Assembly: GCF_010389155.1 (NCBI RefSeq)
Contig: NC_057761.1
Span: forward strand, 56,976,587 to 57,040,586
Length of the DNA: 64,000 bases
Direction of reading: 5' to 3'
DNA from: Erigeron canadensis
Taxonomy: Eukaryota; Streptophyta; Magnoliopsida; Asterales; Asteraceae
Position 1 is the stretch's first letter. Each line of letters opens with the position of its first letter. The translations under genes and the position numbers were made by a program. The notes below the pieces were generated by a model, which saw only the letters and a program-made list of their open reading frames with translations, did no database searches and had not been told where the DNA came from. Shown one piece after another: positions 59,041-64,000 of the stretch.

Positions 59041-59237
59041 TGGATGTTTATGCTCGAAAGCTCAAGTTGGACCAACGTTGGCTTCTCGAGGCTGGACACT
59101 AACGACTTAATTATTATTATTATTTTTATTTTTATAAAATAATCACTTTTATTATAAATTAATATGATTTACAAGAAATTAGTGACAACCCGAGATACTA
59201 TCTGGCTCCCACTCCCACTCCTCTAGCTATACAAGAA

Positions 59238-59283
<46 letters not shown>

Positions 59284-60163
59284 CACTTTCATTGAAACTT
59301 CAAAGAATTTACAAGAAATTAGTGGAGGAGTCTCGATACTATCTGGGGCCCCACTCCTTTAGATATTGCAAAATCAATCCTACTAAATATATGGACAACC
59401 ACATTTGCTCTAATGTCTTGAGTCACAAATAATTTTCGGATCCATTTTAGGATGGTCACGACATCCTTTTCAAGTTCCCGCAAAGAAGAGAATGAGAAGG
59501 GAAGAAACATCACTTTTATTGAAACATCAAAAAATTTACAAGAAATTAGTAAGTTAAGTTAAATTTATTAAATGGTAACATAAATTTTAAAAAGTTTCAT
59601 ATTGCATAAATACTCTCTTTTGCATTTAGGTCATTTTATTTTTTCTATTACATTTAAGATCATAACTGAATCATTTGAAATCATAGTTTAAATTTTATTG
59701 AAATTCACATAAATTTACGCACAAATTAGTGGAACTTTGCTAATGAAGTTGGTAGACCATTTTGATAAAGATCTTTAACTTTGATGTATTTTATGTGGGA
59801 TTGAATCTCACTTCCAACTTTTGGGATTGAATCTCACTATTGGTGTGTAAAAAAAGAAGTTAATCAAGGTAAAATCTTAACCAAACTACAGTAAATATCA
59901 TGATAAACAAATATTCATTAGCAAGTTGCAAACATCTATTTATGTGTGTAAGGTATATCTTTTTCTTTTTCCTACAAATATCAAATAGCACATTAAATTT
60001 CACTTAGAAAATTACTCCTTGTATGTGACTTCAAAATTCAAATATGGATACAAAATTACAAATTATAAGCACATTTTACATGCAGTAGACTCTCTTCTTC
60101 TCCTATTTATGTTACTCATGTCTTGGTATGTCATTATTAATTTTCCACATTTTTTATCATCCT
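59041..60163. repeat. Spacer with ATT microsatellite and repeated TE-tail sequence
   Basis: A (TTA)n run at about 59239-59281 separates two similar blocks (ACAAGAAATTAGTG followed by a CGATACTATCTGG-type segment at about 59171 and 59311), a short local duplication. A minus-strand 64-codon ORF at 59319 belongs to this repeat and is not a recognisable protein. The rest is AT-rich. Confidence 0.5.
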
Positions 60164-63100
60164 TTACTTTGTCGATACCAAAGAACTTGTAATGCTACCA
60201 ATCATCTCCAATGCTACACATGGTTGATCTACTGGCACCTGAAATTGCAGATTAGATATAAAATTGAAATGGAAAAAAAAAAAAAAAAACGACAAAACAA
60301 ATCATTAATGTGTGAGACTCCAAAATGCTTCAATTATAGAGTGTAAAACTTACAAAGTGACCAGCTTCAAGAATCCAATAGAAGTGTAAATTTCTGTAGG
60401 ACTTGGTAAATGCTTTTGTCTTTTTACCTTCTCCACAATATAATGGAGTTCTATCAATGCTCAAGAATGTCTTTAGACCATCCCACCTATATGATCATGA
60501 GAAAAAACAATACAAAACACACAGGTGAATTAGTAATTTCATATCTCTTCATGCATATATATATATAGAAAGAGAGAGTGTGTGCTTACTTATTTTGAGA
60601 ATTTTTTTTTTTAAAAACCATGAGAACTTTTAAATTATATATTTGTTCACCTTTTTTTTGTTCATTCACATGTGAAATGATATAAAAAAGTATGTTGTAA
60701 AAGAAACTTTTTTAAGAAACCTTCAAATTAGACTTTTGTGAACTTGTGAATGAATTTGTTCACGTTTTCTGTTCACATGTAACAAACGACTATATATAAG
60801 GTTTCGAAAAAAAATTATTTCTGCAACATATTTTTATAACATATCACATGTGAATGAAAAAAAAAACATGTGATTTAATATAAAATTTAAGAATTCTTAC
60901 GGTTCTTAATAAAAATGGGTTATCAAAATAAGAGTTATATATATAATGTGTGTTTACTTGAGCTTTTCAACCCATGCTTGTGTTCCCTTCGTTGCACATA
61001 TAACATCAAGCTACAAAAACACCACCAAAAATGACACAAAAATTATTTGTAATATTGAACAAATTTTGGTGAAAATTTCATAGCTTTTAAAGATGAGAAA
61101 AATAAAATAAATCTTACTTGACCATTGTATATAGTCACATTAACTCCCTTGCTCAAAAGTTCATCAACCTATTCAACAAACAATTAACCAAAACAATGTC
61201 AATCAAGCTTTACCATATGTTACTATTTCTTGATCTTTAAAAATCTTGCCTCATTGATTCTTGGTCGCATGAAGTCACCTGCTAAGTAGCTAAAAACAAG
61301 ACCCGACTGCCCGCCCCATCTGTCAAAGAAAGCATACTTAGATCCATAACTTGAGTATATATTTCAAAATTGAAAAAAAATAACAAAGCTACTTACTCCA
61401 CGTTATTTGGAACAATCCCAAGTTTCTTTCTAATCACACCTTTCATCAAACGATCAAGACCACCATTTCCACCGGGCGTTTTTTTTAAAGAATCAAGATA
61501 TCTAGAGTATCTCTTCCTCGGGGTTCCTCTCATGACCTCGCTTGCTATCATCGACACTGGATCCATCCCTTCATCCAACAAGAAATTGTAGAAGTCCTAC
61601 ATTTAAACAAAAAAATAGGATCTTCATTACTGAAATAGGGAATTTAATTAGTATGCAAAGCATGGCGGATTTTCGTAGAGGTGACGAGATATGCAGGTTA
61701 GGTAACTTAAAACATGACCAAATTTATTTGGCCCATTCGGAATAAAGCACTACCAATATTGACCCATTTAAAAGTAAATGGGTCGATACTACCACATCTA
61801 GGCTCTAGCTATTAGCTATTAAGTAAAACGTACAACGGAGTTGCTATTGGCGCTAATCACTTCTTCAAGATCACTCCATGTTTCTGTGGCAGCTGCTAAT
61901 TTCCCATTAGCTATTTGCTGCTTGATTTTCTCAACTAGACTGTTTCCACACATAAGTTTGTCAGATAGAATAAAATCCAATCCAATCCAATTTAAAGCAA
62001 TTCTCAAGTCTACATAGCCATAACACACATAAAAACACATCACTATTTAGACAGCAACGGAAGAACACCAACCCGTTTGCCTCAGCCAGGCCATTCTCAT
62101 CTATCCTTGAAACATCCTTTAGAAGAGGACCCCATGATATCTATTAATTTCAACGTATAAAGTTTTAGAAATTAATACTATACTTCATATGTTGTGAAGA
62201 TTCATATTTGCACAAAAATAGCATTTGTAAGCCTAAAGATAATATGTAATACCACAAAATCTTCAGGTGATATCCAACTATCTCCCAACACAATTCCTGA
62301 AAATAAAACATATAGACCAATCAAAAAGAGTCACTCCTCATATGCATCTACATGTACTTGATATGTCCAAAATCACCCATCCTTAAACAGTATTTTCACA
62401 ATAAAGATTGTTTAGTAGGTCGATTAATGAATCAAAACTTTACAAAAGAAGTCATCTTTCTTATGAAATCATGAACATATGTCCAAAATTACCCGTCCTT
62501 AAACAGTATTTTCACAATAAAGATTGTTTAGTCAGTCGATTAATGAACCAAAACTTTACAAAAGAAGTCATATTTCTTATGAAATCATGAACAACAAATT
62601 GGTGTTAATACCTCCAAGAATAAGTTTTAACTTTTTATCTTCAATGGCTTTGAGAGCTGAGAGTCCAAGAGTAACTGCATATTTACCACCATAAGACTCT
62701 GCCACTATATAAAGTGGACTTTTTTGAAGAGTTTCATTTCCATTAAAGATTTCAATCAGCAATGTTGTCAAATCAGTTGCAGCCTCTTCATCGGTTTTCA
62801 CCAGTAGCTTTTCATCCTCGACATAACTGTATCCTGTTCCAACTGGATTATCCTAATTTCCCACAAACAATATTATTGAATAATTTAAACCACATTTTAC
62901 ACATAACTACTGTCATTGTACATAGTTTTATAAAAATGCATACCACAAACAATAGATCTGCTTTTCTTAGCCATGTAGAGTTTCTGGGCTTCAAGAAAGA
63001 GTCCAATGGGCCCACCTCTTCAAAGTTTCCAGTCCCAACTCCTGAAGCACCCTGCGAATATATTAAAAACACACATACATAATGTATGATCACAAACACA

Positions 63101-64000
63101 TTCTAACATTTATAAAATTTAAGGGAGTGTTTTTTAGCATTGCACATTTTGAAAATGATAATGGTATGTGATAGGCGTAATGAAAACCTTGTAAGGTATT
63201 ATATATTCTCCCTATGGTCTAAGACCTTATCAATTGGCCACTAACCCATTGGCTATTGTATATTACTGATACGTATATATACATATAAAATGATAGAAAA
63301 GGGATCCTGGCTAGTCTATTGGGTTGGATCATGCTAACCGATCCTAGCCCACTTATACGATTTGGTTGAATGATGCTAACCTTAGCTAAACTGACATACA
63401 CTCTAATAATACAGAATATTCAAATCAGATAATTAACTATAACAAAACGAGTTGTAGGGATAGTGGTTAGATGTGTTTGTATTGTTTCCTGTACTGTGAA
63501 AATTCTAACTTTTATTGGAATGGGTGAAAATTATAACTAATTGATATAATTTGATACTACTTGCAACTTTTGTAGCAACTCCTGAACCAGTTATTCAAAA
63601 ACTAATTATTTGGCACCCAAATAAGTGAATAATCATATTCCTGTAATTTCATCATACCTAAGCACTATAAACCGAACACCATAGTATAATCTGGTTACAT
63701 ACCACAGGAAACACATGAGTTTTGGTACCCAAATAATCATATTCATGTAAATATGTACAAGTTTCATTATACGAGTACTTGAATATCTATCATACGACAT
63801 GAAACAAATTACTGTACTAATATCTATCAAAACATGTTACCAAACAGCCCCCTTAAAGAAAATACCATTAGCTAGCATACAGAGACAGCAGAAGAAGTAC
63901 TTACAGGTCCACCTTGCAACCAAAGAATTACAGGCCATGGATTGCTGCTTGAATCTTGAGGTCTATACGGACTTTTGTAGTACCACCAAAACATATGTGC
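60164..64000 (-). CDS. Serine carboxypeptidase-like 51 (SCPL51-type), copy B, 5' end outside window
   Basis: Tandem paralogue of the gene at 52747-57909 in the same orientation. All exons from AHMFWWYYKSPYRPQ (about 63904-64000, cut by the window edge) to the stop at 60164 are present: GASGVGTGNFEEVGPLDSFL, VAESYGGKYAVTLGLSALKA (nucleophile), VLGDSWISPEDFV, LVEKIKQQIANGKLAAATE, DFYNFLLDEGMDPVSM, the WGGQSGLVFSYLAGDFMRPR exon, YNGQLDVICATKGTQAWV (Asp) and ILEAGHFVPVD (His). The signal-peptide exon lies beyond 64000. The coding exons differ from copy A by few substitutions and no frame break was noticed, so both copies are probably functional and the duplication recent. Its intron 62363-62594 has a 116-bp tandem duplication that copy A lacks. 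Confidence 0.9.
62363..62594. repeat. 116-bp tandem duplication in an SCPL51-like copy B intron
   Basis: Two copies starting ATGTCCAAAAT at 62363 and 62479 are nearly identical over 116 bp. Copy A has a single version at about 54633-54744. The duplication therefore post-dates the gene duplication or was lost in copy A. Confidence 0.85.

Noticed and set aside
59319..59513. 64-codon minus-strand ORF
   Set aside because: It lies in a locally duplicated transposon-tail sequence next to an ATT microsatellite; no protein family was recognised.

Overview
This window is nuclear DNA from a flowering plant. Evidence: intron-rich genes with GT-AG junctions, plant-type homologues (VPS41, ATP10, REM-like B3 proteins, SCPL51-type serine carboxypeptidase, H2B), AT-rich spacers, and many small Helitrons, hAT/MITE elements and SINEs. 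An asterid, possibly Asteraceae, is an inference from the style of the repeats; nothing here proves the species. No virus, phage, CRISPR array or bacterial operon was seen.

Layout. 0.4-2.7 kb (-): ATP10-like mitochondrial ATP synthase assembly factor, 7 exons that sum in frame. 4.2-6.9 kb (-): peptidase S28 (Pro-X carboxypeptidase-like) gene whose reconstructed exons are one base short in exon 5. 7.9-17.35 kb (-): VPS41, the HOPS tethering subunit, with a C-terminal RING. 17.4-20.9 kb: transposon-rich spacer with a Helitron, a SINE and a large fold-back element. 20.9-23.7 kb (+): two-domain B3 (REM-like) gene with a frameshift in exon 1. 24.9-29.8 kb (+): candidate 4.9-kb Helitron carrying unidentified exon-like fragments. 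29.8-31.3 kb: SINE, TA repeat and another Helitron. 32.2 kb (+): intronless histone H2B. 33.7-38.7 kb (-): NUP98-like nucleoporin with a degenerate PFG repeat array, split by a 709-bp hAT-type insertion with a perfect 8-bp target duplication; one intron holds an organelle-type trnW-like sequence with an altered anticodon. 38.9-42.4 kb: Helitrons and two TIR elements. 43.1-44.7 kb (+): apparently intact two-domain B3 gene. 45.0-45.8 kb: LINE fragment. 46.4 kb: SINE. 47.8-49.1 kb (+): second two-domain B3 locus with an in-frame stop. 49.3-50.4 kb: Helitron-like repeats. 50.9-51.7 kb (-): F-box/LRR pseudogene. 52.7-57.9 kb and 60.2->64 kb (-): tandem SCPL51-like carboxypeptidases; the second runs off the right edge.

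The genes do not form a pathway. Two local families stand out: the B3 units, which share the same exon boundaries and show different stages of decay, and the tandem carboxypeptidases, which differ mainly by insertions in introns. Most of the unusual structure is transposon biology: insertions with readable termini and target duplications, gene-fragment capture, and repeats shared between distant parts of the window.
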